Source: Candidatus Fermentibacterota bacterium
Lineage (GTDB): Bacteria; JAFGKV01
Reading direction: 5' to 3'
NCBI GenBank assembly: GCA_016928395.1
Contig: JAFGKV010000196.1
Span: 1-13,663 of the forward strand
DNA: 13,663 nucleotides
Below the pieces are notes generated by a model. It was not told the DNA's origin and did not search any database. It saw only the letters and a list, made by a program, of their open reading frames with translations. Position 1 is the first letter of the stretch; each line of letters opens with the position of its first letter. Positions 13,107-13,663 of the stretch are shown here, piece after piece. Made by a program: the position numbers and the translations under genes.

Positions 13107-13600
13107 ACGAGTCCCGCGCAGGGGACGCCTCTCTCACTGACCCACGGATCACACGCCTTCTAAGGTCGCAGCGTCTGGCGGTGCTCGCCACCGATGAGGA
13201 GGGGTCGCCGTATCTGAGTCTGGTCGCCTACGCCGCTGCACCTGACTTGACGCGGGTCTACTTCGCCACGCTGTCCTCGACGAGGAAGGCCCGGGCGTTG
13301 GAGGCGAATCCCCGGGTCGCTTTGCTGGTCGATGACCGGCGAAACGACGGCGGTGATCTGGCCGACGCATCGGCACTTACCCTGACCGGGTTGGCCGAGG
13401 CGGTACCAGCGAGGCGGCGCGACGAGGCCGCACGGCTCTTGGCAGAGGCGCATCCTGAGCTCTCGGATTTCCTGTCCATGGCAGACTGCCAGCTCTACGC
13501 CGTGCGGATCACAGGATGCGTCGTCGTGTCCCGCTTCACTGAGGATCCGGCTGGCGGATCCTGGTCGGGGCGCGGCCAAACGAGCGACTCGCACTCCTAG
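13103..13600 (+). CDS. Pyridoxamine 5'-phosphate oxidase-like FMN-binding split-barrel protein
   Basis: The 165-residue protein starts with ATG overlapping the photolyase stop, so the two are translationally coupled. The pattern fits the flavin-binding split barrel: LRSQRLAVLATDEEGSPYLSLVAY (20-43), TRVYFATLSSTRKARALEANPRVALLVDD (50-78), where T-x-K-x(3)-L-x(2)-NP-R-V is the hallmark, then ALTLTGLAEAVP, a helical segment ARRRDEAARLLAEAHPELSDF, and a C-terminal strand QLYAVRITGCVVVSRF. It is shorter than true PdxH and lacks its C-terminal substrate motif, so pyridoxamine phosphate oxidation is unlikely. Relatives bind FMN, F420 or heme, and the cofactor cannot be assigned here. The Ser/Gly-rich tail after residue 150 is probably disordered. 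Confidence 0.82.
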   Translation: MNESRAGDASLTDPRITRLLRSQRLAVLATDEEGSPYLSLVAYAAAPDLTRVYFATLSSTRKARALEANPRVALLVDDRRNDGGDLADASALTLTGLAEAVPARRRDEAARLLAEAHPELSDFLSMADCQLYAVRITGCVVVSRFTEDPAGGSWSGRGQTSDSHS

Positions 13601-13626
13601 CCCCCGTTTCCTAGTTACGCAGGAGG

Positions 13627-13645
13627 ACAACCTCGGAGGGGTTGT
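13627..13645 (+). other. Small hairpin near the end of the window
   Basis: ACAACCTC (13627-13634) can pair with GGGGTTGT (13638-13645) around a GGA loop, with one G-T wobble. No T-run follows directly, so it is not a standard intrinsic terminator. AGGACAAC occurs at 13624-13631 and again at 13646-13653, flanking the hairpin. No gene is visible in 13601-13663. Confidence 0.35.
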
Positions 13646-13663
13646 AGGACAACGAGTTTCTGA

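Noticed and set aside
13627-13645. Intrinsic terminator after the FMN protein gene
   Set aside because: The hairpin is plausible but no T-run follows, so a terminator cannot be claimed; reported only as a hairpin.

Overview
This is a GC-rich, densely packed window in which every convincing gene is on the + strand. The gene content (Kdo synthesis, a late lipid A acyltransferase, LptC and LptB) indicates a diderm bacterium that makes lipopolysaccharide. The gene order differs from Escherichia coli: rplU-rpmA runs into Kdo genes rather than obgE, LptC looks like a lipoprotein, and an HPr kinase/phosphorylase with HPr follows rpoN-hpf. Together with several divergent housekeeping proteins, this suggests a non-gammaproteobacterial, probably little-studied lineage (for example in the FCB/Gemmatimonadota/Latescibacterota area or another uncultured diderm phylum). 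That placement is inference and cannot be fixed from this window.

Layout. 1-60: probable 3' end of an unidentified gene. 61-405: gene-free leader with GC-rich hairpins. 406-1007: ribosomal proteins L21 and L27. 1024-5014: kdsB, pyrG, kdsA, kdsC, making CTP and activated Kdo. 4932-7329: LpxL-type acyltransferase, lptC, lptB (lipid A acylation and LPS export). 7344-10443: rpoN, hpf, hprK, ptsH (sigma-54, ribosome hibernation and a PTS-type regulatory phosphorelay). 10568-11548: an FMN TIM-barrel protein of the dihydroorotate-dehydrogenase-like family. 11555-11673: a striking array of 17 heptanucleotides. 11721-13600: a class II photolyase overlapping an FMN split-barrel protein. 13601-13663: a short tail with a hairpin.

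How the genes work together. PyrG supplies the CTP that KdsB uses to activate Kdo. KdsA and KdsC make the Kdo, but the isomerase KdsD is not here. The acyltransferase finishes lipid A, and LptC/LptB are two parts of the machine that moves LPS to the outer membrane. LptA, normally between lptC and lptB, is missing. Many junctions are tight or overlapping (kdsB/pyrG, pyrG/kdsA, kdsC/lpxL, lpxL/lptC, photolyase/FMN protein), so long co-transcripts are likely.

No clearly new enzymatic system is visible. The most unusual signals are two period-7 tandem repeats with different units (4322-4356, overlapping the kdsA stop codon, and 11555-11673), a degenerate ATGATGG-type motif shared by three intergenic spacers, a divergent CTP synthase, a KdsB with changes at normally acidic positions, and the missing lptA.
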